Positions 34,461 through 43,491 of a DNA stretch of 64,000 bases are shown here, piece by piece. The stretch spans positions 62,001-126,000 of the forward strand of contig JAZGGH010000051.1 in assembly GCA_036480335.1 (NCBI GenBank), written 5' to 3'. Origin of the DNA: JAZGER01 sp036480335 (GTDB taxonomy: Bacteria > Pseudomonadota > Gammaproteobacteria > DSM-19610). The notes beneath the pieces were generated by a model that saw only the letters and a list, made by a program, of their open reading frames with translations, searched no databases and had not been told where the DNA came from. The first letter of the stretch is position 1. Each line of letters begins with the position of its first letter. The position numbers were made by a program, and so were the translations under genes.

Positions 34461-34501
34461 TTCCTGAATATTATAAACAACAATTCTTTCAAAGGTCTCA
34501 C

Positions 34502-35425
34502 GTGCCAGATATTACTGCTGTCGAAACAGCAAAAACCTTCCAGGGACTGATTCTGACTCTACAGAATTACTGGTCCAGACAGGGATGTATTCTCCTTCAA
34601 CCGCTAGATATGGAGGTTGGTGCCGGCACCTTTCACCCGGCCACCTTTCTTCGTGCCATCGGGCCAGAGCCGTGGCGAACGGCCTATGTACAGCCATCAC
34701 GCCGTCCAACAGATGGTCGCTATGGAGAAAACCCAAACCGTTTACAGCATTATTACCAGTTTCAGGTTCTGTTAAAACCGAATCCGGATAATATTCAGGA
34801 ATTGTATCTCGATTCTCTACGGGAACTGGGTCTTGATCCACTGGTGCACGATATTCGCTTTGTTGAGGATAACTGGGAATCACCCACCCTGGGTGCCTGG
34901 GGGCTTGGCTGGGAAATATGGCTCAATGGAATGGAAGTTACCCAGTTTACCTATTTCCAGCAAGTCGGTGGGCTTAATTGCAAACCTGTCAGTGGTGAAA
35001 TTACTTATGGGCTTGAGCGCATTGCAATGTACCTGCAAGGTGTAGATAGCGTGTATGACCTGGTCTGGACAAGCAATGAAAATGGTCCGGTGACTTATGG
35101 TGATGTGTTCCATCAAAATGAGGTGGAAATGTCTACCTTTAATTTTGAACACGCTAACACTTCAGATCTGTTTAACCAATTCGATAACTGTGAACGTGAA
35201 AGTAAGAAACTTATCGAAACGGGTCTTGCATTACCCGCTTACGAACTCATGTTAAAAGCATCTCATACCTTTAATCTACTGGATGCTCGCAGTGCCATTT
35301 CAGTTACCGAACGGCAGCGTTTTATTTTACGGGTCCGCACCTTATCCCGGGCCGTTGCGGAAACTTACTATGCAAGCCGCAAAGAACTTGGGTTCCCGTT
35401 ACTGAAAGAAGGGGATCCGTCATGA
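34502..35425 (+). CDS. glyQ: glycyl-tRNA synthetase alpha subunit
   Basis: Catalytic class II subunit of the bacterial alpha2beta2 glycyl-tRNA synthetase. 307 residues against 303 in E. coli. The conserved FQGLILTLQNYWSRQGC, QPLDMEVGAGTFHP and AYVQPSRRPTDGRYGENPNR blocks (about residues 13-80) include class II motif 2. GTG start with AAAGGT upstream. It overlaps glyS by 4 bases. Confidence 0.97.
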   Translation: MPDITAVETAKTFQGLILTLQNYWSRQGCILLQPLDMEVGAGTFHPATFLRAIGPEPWRTAYVQPSRRPTDGRYGENPNRLQHYYQFQVLLKPNPDNIQELYLDSLRELGLDPLVHDIRFVEDNWESPTLGAWGLGWEIWLNGMEVTQFTYFQQVGGLNCKPVSGEITYGLERIAMYLQGVDSVYDLVWTSNENGPVTYGDVFHQNEVEMSTFNFEHANTSDLFNQFDNCERESKKLIETGLALPAYELMLKASHTFNLLDARSAISVTERQRFILRVRTLSRAVAETYYASRKELGFPLLKEGDPS

Positions 35426-37503
35426 GCACTGTTAATGATTTGCTGATTGAACTCGGCACCGAAGAATTACCTCCAAAAGCTCTGCTCAAATTGTCACAGG
35501 CGTTTCGTGAGGGCATCAAAAAAGGCATAGATGACGCTGATCTGACGATTTCCGCCATCATTGATTATGCAACACCACGTAGACTCGCGGTTTTAGTAAC
35601 CGATATACCAGACAGCCAGGAAGAGCAGCAAACGTTTAAGCGAGGCCCCGCCCTTAGTGCCGCCTTTGCAGAGGATGGCTGCCCGACACCGGCAGCCAAA
35701 GGCTTTGCCGGTTCCTGTGGGGTTGGTGTCGAAGATCTTGAAACACTGGAAACTGATAAAGGTAGCTGGCTCATATTTCGCAGCACTGCTAAAGGCAAAA
35801 CGATTGATGAACTGATACCAGACATTGTTGACAGGGCTTTATCTAATTTACCCATCCCGAAACGCATGCGCTGGGGAAACAATACCGTTGAGTTTGTTCG
35901 CCCGACACACTGGCTGGTTTTGCTGTATGGCGACAGAGTGATTCCAGCAACAATTCTTGGCGTAGAGTCTGGCAATCATACACAGGGGCATCGCTTCCAC
36001 CATCCGCATAGTATGTATCTTTCTTCCCCATCAGCCTACCTGCCACTGCTTGAAACCGAAGGGCATGTGATTACTGATCAAAAAGCTCGCCGGGAAGCCA
36101 TACGTGCCCAGGTTGTTGAGCAGGCTAACCGTTTAAACGGGAATGCGCTGATTAACGACGACTTGCTTGATGAAGTCACCGCGCTGGTTGAATGGCCAGT
36201 CGCACTATCAGGTAAATTTGATAGCCGTTTTCTTGAAGTCCCTGCCGAAGCCTTAATTTCAAGTATGCAGGATCATCAAAAATATTTTCCGGTCCTTGAC
36301 CAACAGGGTAAATTGCTCAATTATTTTATCACGGTTGCTAACATTGAAAGCAAAGATCCGCAGGAAATCCAGGCAGGGAATGAACGTGTTATTCGGCCAC
36401 GACTGGCGGATGCGAAATTCTTCTGGGACCAGGATCGTAAGCGGACACTCTTTTCAAGAGCCGACAATCTGAACAATATGGTTTTCCAGAAACAACTAGG
36501 GTCGTTACAGGACAAACAAAATCGCATCGCATCCATAGCGGCAACCATTGCTGATAAAACCGGTAGCAACAAACAATATGCGCAACGCGCAGCATCGCTA
36601 TGCAAGTGCGACCTGTTAACCAGCATGGTAATTGAATTTACCGATCTGCAAGGCATTATGGGCCGCTATTATGCACAGCATGACGGTGAACCGGAAGAAG
36701 TGGCCATCGCCATTGAGGAACACTATAAACCCTCCTTTGCTGGTGATATTTTACCCCGGACTAAAACAGGGCAGGCGCTGGCACTCGCTGATCGTCTCGA
36801 CACATTGGTGGGTATTTTTGCGATTGGTCAACCACCCACCGGCACCAAAGATCCTTTCGCATTGCGGCGAGCCGCCCTCGGTGTGATACGCATCATGACA
36901 GAGTCTTCACTGGATACTGATCTGATCGATTTGTTAGAAAATGCCGCGACTAACTACGATAGCCACTTTTCCCTGGACGCAGCTTCTGTAGTACCGCAGG
37001 TTTTTGATTACATTATGGACCGTTTGCGAGGCTATTATGCTGACCAGGATATTGCTGTTGATTTGTTTGAATCTGTCCTCGCCCAACGCCCAACACGACT
37101 AACAGATTTTCAACAACGTATTCAAGCCTGTAAACAGTTTCGTTTGCGACCGGAAGCAGAAAGTCTGGCTGCCGCTAATAAACGCATCAGGAATATCCTC
37201 AGGAAAACCAAAAACAATATTCCTGAACAGCTTGACCAGAATATACTGACAGAGTCAGCCGAAATTATCCTTGCACAACGACTGACAGATTTGTCTGATA
37301 AAGTGAACACTCTTTTTGATGCGGGCAATTATTCCGAAGCGCTGAACTTGCTCGCCGCATTAAAAGAACCCGTAGACACTTTTTTCGATGATGTTATGGT
37401 TATGGTGGACGATCACACTGTAAGAAATAACCGATTATCACTGCTCCAGTCACTCAACCGATTATTTCTACGTGTTGCAGATTTTTCTCATTGGCAGAGT
37501 TAG
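35422..37503 (+). CDS. glyS: glycyl-tRNA synthetase beta subunit
   Basis: tRNA-binding subunit of glycyl-tRNA synthetase. 693 residues against 689 in E. coli. It opens with LLIELGTEELPPKAL; KRMRWG (near residue 152), the FLEVPAEALISSMQDHQKYFP block (near 272-292) and an HD-like domain with GDILPRTKTGQALALADRLDTLVGIF (about 435-460) are diagnostic. The C-terminal anticodon-binding domain is complete. Confidence 0.97.
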   Translation: MSTVNDLLIELGTEELPPKALLKLSQAFREGIKKGIDDADLTISAIIDYATPRRLAVLVTDIPDSQEEQQTFKRGPALSAAFAEDGCPTPAAKGFAGSCGVGVEDLETLETDKGSWLIFRSTAKGKTIDELIPDIVDRALSNLPIPKRMRWGNNTVEFVRPTHWLVLLYGDRVIPATILGVESGNHTQGHRFHHPHSMYLSSPSAYLPLLETEGHVITDQKARREAIRAQVVEQANRLNGNALINDDLLDEVTALVEWPVALSGKFDSRFLEVPAEALISSMQDHQKYFPVLDQQGKLLNYFITVANIESKDPQEIQAGNERVIRPRLADAKFFWDQDRKRTLFSRADNLNNMVFQKQLGSLQDKQNRIASIAATIADKTGSNKQYAQRAASLCKCDLLTSMVIEFTDLQGIMGRYYAQHDGEPEEVAIAIEEHYKPSFAGDILPRTKTGQALALADRLDTLVGIFAIGQPPTGTKDPFALRRAALGVIRIMTESSLDTDLIDLLENAATNYDSHFSLDAASVVPQVFDYIMDRLRGYYADQDIAVDLFESVLAQRPTRLTDFQQRIQACKQFRLRPEAESLAAANKRIRNILRKTKNNIPEQLDQNILTESAEIILAQRLTDLSDKVNTLFDAGNYSEALNLLAALKEPVDTFFDDVMVMVDDHTVRNNRLSLLQSLNRLFLRVADFSHWQS

Positions 37504-37523
37504 TTTAGGAGCCTATCATTAAG

Positions 37524-37859
37524 ATGAAAAAAAATGATTCCTATCGACATATGCTAGAAACCGTACAGGCCTTTCACGATAAGCATGACTTTAAAAATAC
37601 AGGTGGCGAAGATATGCCATACCGTATTGCCCTGATGGCCGAAGAACTTGGTGAAATCTCAGCTTGTGTCACCAAGGGTAAAAGTAAAGATCAACTATCG
37701 GAAGAAGTTGCTGACCTTTTTATATTATTAATAGGAACAGCTATTGCCGGAGAATTTGACCTGAAAGAGGCTTTCTGGGATAAAATGGAAAAACTAATTC
37801 AACGAGAGTCACGTATGATCAATGGCAAAATTCGCGTTTCAGAATTTCGGGATATGTAA
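37524..37859 (+). CDS. MazG-like nucleotide pyrophosphohydrolase
   Basis: A 111-residue all-helical protein with the MazG metal-binding pattern: EELGEISAC (about 39-47) followed by EEVADLFILL (about 60-69), the ExxE...ExxD set that binds magnesium. It probably hydrolyses a (d)NTP or related nucleotide to the monophosphate; the substrate is unknown. Located 20 bases after glyS, where many relatives have the heptose phosphatase gmhB, and directly before the acyltransferase gene. SD-like AGGAG lies upstream of the ATG. Confidence 0.85.
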   Translation: MKKNDSYRHMLETVQAFHDKHDFKNTGGEDMPYRIALMAEELGEISACVTKGKSKDQLSEEVADLFILLIGTAIAGEFDLKEAFWDKMEKLIQRESRMINGKIRVSEFRDM

Positions 37860-37860
37860 C

Positions 37861-38577
37861 ATGCCTGCTATACGATCTGTCTTTTTCTGGCTTGGCTTCT
37901 TTTTTTCCACCATTATCATTGCCACCATTGCTTTACTGCTTTTTTTTCTTCCCTTTAAATACCGTTACTGGCTGGTTTCGACCTGGACATACCTAAATCT
38001 CTGGTGGCTTAAGTTGACCTGTGGACTGGATGCCGAAATCAAAGGCCGTGAAAACATACAAACCATTCCCTGCGGTATTGTTTTCTCCAAACACCAGTCA
38101 ACCTGGGAAACATTGGCTTTAAAAACCATATTCAGCCCGGAAGCCTGGGTAATAAAAAAAGAATTATTGTCAGTGCCATTCTTTGGTTGGGCAGCCCGTC
38201 TGGTTGAACCCATTGCACTGGATAGAAAAGCGGGAAGAAAAGCTGTCGATCAACTGATTGAACAGGGTCGTAAACGTCTGGATGCTGGCCGATGGGTTAT
38301 TATTTTTCCTGAAGGCACGCGCACACAACCCGGCAAAAAAGGGCATTATAAACTAGGTGGTGCAATGCTGGCATCTGCAACGGGTTACCCTGTTATACCG
38401 GTAGCCCATAATGCGGGTCAATACTGGCCTCGTCACAGTTTTGTAAAATATCCAGGTACCATTCAAGTCCGCATCGGAAAACCGATTCCCCCTGAAGGTA
38501 AGACTGCCCAGGAAATACTTGTTTTAGCTGAAAACTGGATTGAAGCACAAATGCAGGATATTACTCATCAACCCTGA
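37861..38577 (+). CDS. 1-acyl-sn-glycerol-3-phosphate acyltransferase (PlsC family)
   Basis: A 238-residue inner-membrane acyltransferase that would convert lysophosphatidate to phosphatidate. N-terminal membrane helix at about 8-32. Motif I is KHQSTWET (near residue 78), where Glu replaces the usual Asp of HxxxxD, a known subfamily pattern; motif III is FPEGTRT (near 158) and the PVIPVAHNAG block follows near 180. The ATG at 37861 begins one base after the MazG-like stop. Its 3' end overlaps the convergent orphan gene by 17 bases. Confidence 0.92.
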   Translation: MPAIRSVFFWLGFFFSTIIIATIALLLFFLPFKYRYWLVSTWTYLNLWWLKLTCGLDAEIKGRENIQTIPCGIVFSKHQSTWETLALKTIFSPEAWVIKKELLSVPFFGWAARLVEPIALDRKAGRKAVDQLIEQGRKRLDAGRWVIIFPEGTRTQPGKKGHYKLGGAMLASATGYPVIPVAHNAGQYWPRHSFVKYPGTIQVRIGKPIPPEGKTAQEILVLAENWIEAQMQDITHQP

Positions 38578-39601
38578 GCTCTCTGGATCTACTTCCATCT
38601 ATAACACACTGCAGTAAATCATCGCCTTCATAGGTACATGTAGCTATATGTTTCAATGACCAGCCCTTCTTTACAGGTGGTGATTTACTTCCTGAATCAA
38701 TGTTGGTGACATCCAGAACAAGATTTCTGTAAACCGATTGAATGCTATCCACTGAATCCAGTTTTTTCTTAATAATTGCTTTTACCTTATACCTGATTAT
38801 TTTGCCTGAACGTTGTTTTTCCAGGATACTACTATTACATATAATTTTATTATTTTGTTCCGAGCAAGTATTGATTTTTGATGGTAGAAAAACAACAGGT
38901 TCTTGTCTCATCACCCAGTTCTTATCCTGAACATATGCCATTGAAAAAATATTTTTTTTATCCACTATATCACTAACAGTAGATTTAGATTGTTGCGTTG
39001 CCCTGGTTTCTTTCACCGGTGTAAGTAGATTTTTAGCGCTATTTTTTTTAATTCTCTTAGTTTCTACCTGAGTAGCATCGGCTACTTCATTTGCTACCAG
39101 TACCGTTTCTCTTTTATCTTTAGATAAACCACCCTCGGATAGTTTTTTACTAACAACAACTTCTTCAGCCCCAGTATTATCCTGCTTAGTTTCATTACCT
39201 TGATCTAATTGAGTCGGTTTTTCTATATCATTGGAATCAACAGTTTCTTCTGACTCGGTCGGGTTTTTCTGAATGGCCTTTGAATTTTCTTTCTCATTTA
39301 TTTCTACGTTATTTTTATCAGAAGTAATAAATTCTTCTTCAGCAATCATAGTAATCGGTTTCGATGAAAGAGGCTTCTCAGAACTCATCTTATCCTGTGA
39401 ATTGGTTTCTACCTCAGCTTGTTCCAGCGCTCTTATTTTCTTACTGACCAGTTTTTCATTTTCTACTTTCTGGATAGAGTTCTGGGTAAATTCTGGTGAC
39501 GTTGGTTGACTGGAAGATAGCCACTCCTGTACCAGGTAAACGCAAAATAAACCCGTCACAAAACCTGCTAGCAATGTCATTATTCTTGGGAGCGATGTCA
39601 A
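38561..39601 (-). CDS. orphan membrane-anchored Lys/Glu/Ser-rich protein
   Basis: A 346-residue protein I do not recognise. One N-terminal membrane helix (about 7-28) is followed by some 190 residues of low-complexity sequence rich in Lys, Glu, Ser, Thr and Asn, probably disordered. From about residue 235 there is a folded-looking domain with four cysteines (NTCSEQNN, IICNSS, ATCTYEG, LLQCVID), which could form two disulfides if periplasmic. The coding sequence is more AT-rich than its neighbours and rich in AAA/GAA codons. It stands between the acyltransferase and gyrB. TonB/TolA-like spacer architecture is possible, but no TonB C-terminal motif is seen. Confidence 0.75.
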   Translation of the reverse strand: MTSLPRIMTLLAGFVTGLFCVYLVQEWLSSSQPTSPEFTQNSIQKVENEKLVSKKIRALEQAEVETNSQDKMSSEKPLSSKPITMIAEEEFITSDKNNVEINEKENSKAIQKNPTESEETVDSNDIEKPTQLDQGNETKQDNTGAEEVVVSKKLSEGGLSKDKRETVLVANEVADATQVETKRIKKNSAKNLLTPVKETRATQQSKSTVSDIVDKKNIFSMAYVQDKNWVMRQEPVVFLPSKINTCSEQNNKIICNSSILEKQRSGKIIRYKVKAIIKKKLDSVDSIQSVYRNLVLDVTNIDSGSKSPPVKKGWSLKHIATCTYEGDDLLQCVIDGSRSRELRVDE

Positions 39602-39757
39602 CGTATTTTCCTTACTCAGTTACCTTATCCGAATATTTGAAATAATTACAAATATCTTCTTTTTTTAGTCAAAAATATCAGGACGATTATATCATTTGGG
39701 AAGTTCTATTATCCGGAAGCAGGAGCATTCTTTAGTTGGTTTCGAAAACAGTTTTTA

Positions 39758-42175
39758 CTAAACATCCAGATTGGAGACTAACAACGCATTCGATTCTATG
39801 AATTCACGTCTTGGTTCGACATGATCTCCCATCAGTGTTGTAAAAATCTCATCTGCAGCAATTGCATCCTCTATTCTTACTTGTAATAGTCGACGATTTT
39901 CAGGGTCAAGTGTAGTTTCCCATAACTGATCAGGATTCATTTCACCCAAACCTTTGTACCGCTGAATATGCTGACCTTTTTTCGCTTCATCCATTAACCA
40001 GGATACTGCTCTCTTAAAACTGGGTATTTCCTGCTTTTTTTCTCCGCGTTGAATATATGCATTCTCTCCAATTAATCCATTTAACTGCTCACCCAATGCA
40101 ATCATTCGCGCATATTCTGCACTGGAGAAAAAATCATCATGCATTATTTGTTCAGAAGAAAGAATTCCGTAAGTGGATCGTTTTATTATAATATTAAACC
40201 CGTCCTTATCGTCCTTAGCAATTTCGAGTTCTATTCGTTGTCCTGTCTCCGTTGTTTTATTGACTCTTAATTCTAGCTCTTTACACCATTTTTGGACTTT
40301 GTCTTGTGAAAAAAGATCTTCTTCATTCAAGGCGGGCATATCAACCATCAATTCCAGTACTTCCACATCATATTGTCTAGATAATCGATTTATGGAAGCA
40401 GTGACTTTTTGATACTGTTTGATCATTGTTTCCAGTGCTTCACCCTGTAAAGCTGGTGCACCCTCATTCACAAAAAGGCTCGCCCCATTAACAGCGAGCG
40501 CCAATAATGTTCTATTTAACTCCAAATCATCTTTAACATATTGAGAATGCTTACCTTTTTTAATTTTATATAAAGGTGGCTGAGCAATATATATATGCCC
40601 GTTTTCGACCAGCTCATGCATCTGTCGATAAAAAAAAGTGAGTAATAAAGTCCGTATATGCGAACCATCAACGTCAGCATCCGTCATGATGATTATTCTG
40701 TGGTAACGCAGTTTTTCCAGGTTAAATTCGTCCCTGCCTATTCCACATCCAAGAGCAGTAATTAAAGTGCCAACCTCAACTGAGGACAACATCTTATCAA
40801 AACGTGCTTTTTCGACGTTGAGAATTTTTCCTTTAAGAGGAAGTATCGCCTGTGCTTTTCTATCACGTCCCTGTTTAGCTGAACCACCAGCAGAATCACC
40901 CTCCACCAGAAATAATTCACTCAATGCAGGGTCTCTTTCCTGACAATCTGCCAATTTTCCAGGTAAGCCTGCAATATCCAGAGCGCCTTTACGCCGTGTC
41001 ATTTCCCGTGCTTTTCTTGCCGCTTCACGTGCCACAGCAGCTTCAATAATCTTTGCTGTTATAGCCCTTGTTTCAACCGGATTTTCAAGTAAATAACTCT
41101 CTAGCCTCTCTCCAACTGTTGATTCAACAATACCCTTCACTTCCGATGAAACAAGTTTTTCTTTTGTCTGTGATGAAAACTTAGGATCTGGTACCTTAAC
41201 CGATAAAACAGCCGTTAAACCTTCCCGTGCATCATCACCGGTCGTATTGACTTTATTCTTCTTATTGATACCTTCTCTTTCCATATACTGATTCAGAGTA
41301 CGGGTGAGTGCCCCCCGAAAACCTGCGAGGTGGGTTCCACCATCTCCCTGAGGAATATTATTTGTATAACAATAAATATTTTCCTGGTATGAATCATTCC
41401 ATTGCATAGCGACCTCAACAGATACCCCATCTTTATCTCCAAGGATATAAAATACCGTTGGATGTAATGGCGTTTTATTCCGATTAAGGTGTTTTACAAA
41501 AGCTTCGATGCCTCCTTCATACTGAAAAATATCTTCTTTACTGTTTCTTTCATCAACTAAACGAATTCTGACACCAGAATTTAAAAAAGACAGTTCTCTC
41601 AATCGCTTAGCTAAAATATCATAATGAAACTCTGTTATTGCAAAGATCTTTTTACTCGGCTTAAAACGTACTTCAGTACCCGTATCATCAGTCTTACCAA
41701 TTGCTTTTAATGCTTCTTTAGGTTCACCATTTTCAAATTCTATAAAATAAACCTCTCCATCACGGCGAATTGTTAATCGAAGATATTCCGATAACGCATT
41801 AACAACAGAAACGCCAACTCCATGTAATCCACCTGAGACTTTATACGAGTTATCATCAAACTTACCGCCTGCGTGTAATACTGTCATTATCACTTCGGCA
41901 GCAGATTTCTTTTCCTCAGGATGTATATCTACAGGGATTCCTCTACCATCATCTTTTACAGTTATAGAATCATCACTGTGAATAATGACTGTTACTTCAC
42001 TACAATATCCTGCAAGCGCCTCATCAATAGAATTATCAACAGCCTCAAATACCATATGATGTAAACCAGTGCCATCATCAGTATCGCCTATATACATTCC
42101 TGGGCGTTTACGAACGGCGTCAAGCCCCCTAAGGACCTTAATATTTGAAGAATCATATGTTTTTTTGTCTGTCAT
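39758..42175 (-). CDS. gyrB: DNA gyrase subunit B
   Basis: ATPase subunit of gyrase, introducing negative supercoils. 805 residues, against 804 in E. coli, including the approximately 165-residue proteobacterial insert in the C-terminal half. GHKL ATPase domain (1-220) with EAVDNSIDEA, DGRGIPVD and GGLHGVGVSVVNALS; transducer; TOPRIM domain with EGDSAGGSAKQGRDR (about 425-440) and DADVDGSHIR; C-terminal MGDHVEPRREFIE. ATG 42175 (MTDKKTYDSS) chosen over a GTG three codons upstream. Last gene of dnaA-dnaN-recF-gyrB. Confidence 0.98.
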   Translation of the reverse strand: MTDKKTYDSSNIKVLRGLDAVRKRPGMYIGDTDDGTGLHHMVFEAVDNSIDEALAGYCSEVTVIIHSDDSITVKDDGRGIPVDIHPEEKKSAAEVIMTVLHAGGKFDDNSYKVSGGLHGVGVSVVNALSEYLRLTIRRDGEVYFIEFENGEPKEALKAIGKTDDTGTEVRFKPSKKIFAITEFHYDILAKRLRELSFLNSGVRIRLVDERNSKEDIFQYEGGIEAFVKHLNRNKTPLHPTVFYILGDKDGVSVEVAMQWNDSYQENIYCYTNNIPQGDGGTHLAGFRGALTRTLNQYMEREGINKKNKVNTTGDDAREGLTAVLSVKVPDPKFSSQTKEKLVSSEVKGIVESTVGERLESYLLENPVETRAITAKIIEAAVAREAARKAREMTRRKGALDIAGLPGKLADCQERDPALSELFLVEGDSAGGSAKQGRDRKAQAILPLKGKILNVEKARFDKMLSSVEVGTLITALGCGIGRDEFNLEKLRYHRIIIMTDADVDGSHIRTLLLTFFYRQMHELVENGHIYIAQPPLYKIKKGKHSQYVKDDLELNRTLLALAVNGASLFVNEGAPALQGEALETMIKQYQKVTASINRLSRQYDVEVLELMVDMPALNEEDLFSQDKVQKWCKELELRVNKTTETGQRIELEIAKDDKDGFNIIIKRSTYGILSSEQIMHDDFFSSAEYARMIALGEQLNGLIGENAYIQRGEKKQEIPSFKRAVSWLMDEAKKGQHIQRYKGLGEMNPDQLWETTLDPENRRLLQVRIEDAIAADEIFTTLMGDHVEPRREFIESNALLVSNLDV

Positions 42176-42231
42176 TACGCGCACCAGAAATCAAAGGGTT
42201 ATTGTACACCATACAGTGCTTACAGGTGTTT

Positions 42232-42247
42232 TGTTTCACGTGAAACA
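42232..42247. promoter_or_regulatory. parS site 1
   Basis: TGTTTCACGTGAAACA, an exact match to the 16-base ParB-binding consensus, in the recF-gyrB intergenic gap. It is the expected centromere for the ParA/ParB pair at 52.6-54.4 kb. Confidence 0.96.
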
Positions 42248-42276
42248 AAACACGTTCATCAGATTATTACCTGATG

Positions 42277-43338
42277 TTAAAGAGTAATAACTGTATTTTG
42301 TTTCACGTGAAACAATCTATCGACTGGAAAATCTTTTTGGGTTTTTTCGAGCATAGTAATAAAACACTGCGCTTTTGTTGCTTTTACCGCCATAAGGACT
42401 TTTTTCTGGTGCACTTTATCAAGTTCTGCTCCAAAATCATCCAATAAAAAGTGGATATGTATTCCTAAATTCCTTGCAACAACAATATGTGAGAGTTGCA
42501 ATGCGATTATCATCAGCTTTTGCTGACCTCGTGATAAATAATATTCTGATTTGGAAGTTATGAAAGTAATATCGGCACGGTGTGGCCCAGCTTGCGTAAA
42601 TCCTCTTTTCAAATCTTTTGTATGATCTTGTTTAAGGGTTTCTAATAAAGAAAATCCTTTTTTATGTCCATACATATACTTTAAAATAAATTCATCATTA
42701 CAATTTACTAATGACCCAAAAATTGTTGAAAATACTTCTGTTAAGGACTGAATAAAGCCAAGTCTGTACGAATCTATTTTTTCTCCAAATTTTGCAAGCT
42801 CATTTTCCCACACCTCTACTTCAGATAGTCTGGTTCCGATTTTTAATGCCGCATTCCTTTGTTTTAGTGCTCTCGAATAAATCTTCCAACAACTTTCGTA
42901 TTGTGGTTCCACGTGGAACAATGCCCAATCCATAAACTGTCGTCTGTATTTAGGCCCATTTTCTATAATTTGGTGCAAGTTACCGGTGAGAGCAACAATA
43001 GGGAAATATTTAGCCAAAGTTGAGAGACGAGAAATATCCATTGTATTATATTTAGCCGTTAGTTTTTTATCTTTATATCCAACACCTAGAGGGACTGTGT
43101 TGTTAATATCTTCAGATAGACGTCCGAAGATAGTAAATTGATAGGATTTATTATTAACCAGTTTTTGAAGTGTGGTAGCTCGAAAAGACCTTGCCCGACC
43201 TAGTACATATATTGCTTCCAGCAAACTGGTTTTACCTGCAGCATTATCCCCATAAATGATATTGAGCTCTGGGGATAAACTGAGTTCTGCTGACCTGAAA
43301 TTTCTGAAATCAGTAACCTGCAAATTGACGAGAGTCAT
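42277..43338 (-). CDS. recF: DNA replication and repair protein RecF
   Basis: SMC-like ATPase of the RecFOR pathway that loads RecA at gaps. 353 residues against 357 in E. coli. Walker A is GDNAAGKTSLLEAI (about 30-43); the ABC signature SRGQQKLMIIALQL is near 268-281; Walker B-type LLDDFGAELD follows near 303-312. The gene carries one exact parS (encoding its C-terminal FHVKQ) and one near-parS (encoding FHVE). Separated from dnaN by a palindromic repeat. Confidence 0.96.
   Translation of the reverse strand: MTLVNLQVTDFRNFRSAELSLSPELNIIYGDNAAGKTSLLEAIYVLGRARSFRATTLQKLVNNKSYQFTIFGRLSEDINNTVPLGVGYKDKKLTAKYNTMDISRLSTLAKYFPIVALTGNLHQIIENGPKYRRQFMDWALFHVEPQYESCWKIYSRALKQRNAALKIGTRLSEVEVWENELAKFGEKIDSYRLGFIQSLTEVFSTIFGSLVNCNDEFILKYMYGHKKGFSLLETLKQDHTKDLKRGFTQAGPHRADITFITSKSEYYLSRGQQKLMIIALQLSHIVVARNLGIHIHFLLDDFGAELDKVHQKKVLMAVKATKAQCFITMLEKTQKDFPVDRLFHVKQNTVITL
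42299..42314. promoter_or_regulatory. parS site 2
   Basis: A second exact TGTTTCACGTGAAACA, 67 bases from the first, lying inside the last codons of recF, where it encodes FHVKQ. Confidence 0.96.
42905..42920. promoter_or_regulatory. probable parS site 3 (one mismatch)
   Basis: GGTTCCACGTGGAACA within recF differs from the accepted variant TGTTCCACGTGGAACA only at the first base, and keeps the CACGTG core and both GTT/AAC arms. It encodes FHVE, a stretch also found in other RecF proteins, so it could be partly coincidental. Confidence 0.6.
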
Positions 43339-43358
43339 GATCTAATTGAAGGAGTCCA

Positions 43359-43483
43359 TTAACAGGCTGTAAAAGTCTCAGACGAGCGCAAGGCAAAAAT
43401 TGGCAAAAATACAATGTACACGCAGTACATGAGCATTTTGAGCTGATTGTACCGCATGAGGGTTTTTCACAATAGCCTGTTAA
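43359..43483. repeat. dispersed palindromic repeat, copy 3
   Basis: A 125-base element between dnaN and recF. Ends are ttaacaggct and agcctgttaa with further imperfect pairing; the interior shares gtctcagacgagcgcaaggcaaaa and the block tgtacacgcagtacatgagcattttgagc with copy 2 (8256-8400). It starts 8 bases after the dnaN stop. Relative to copy 2 both arms changed together (GGTT/AACC to GGCT/AGCC). Confidence 0.88.
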
Positions 43484-43491
43484 ATAATATT

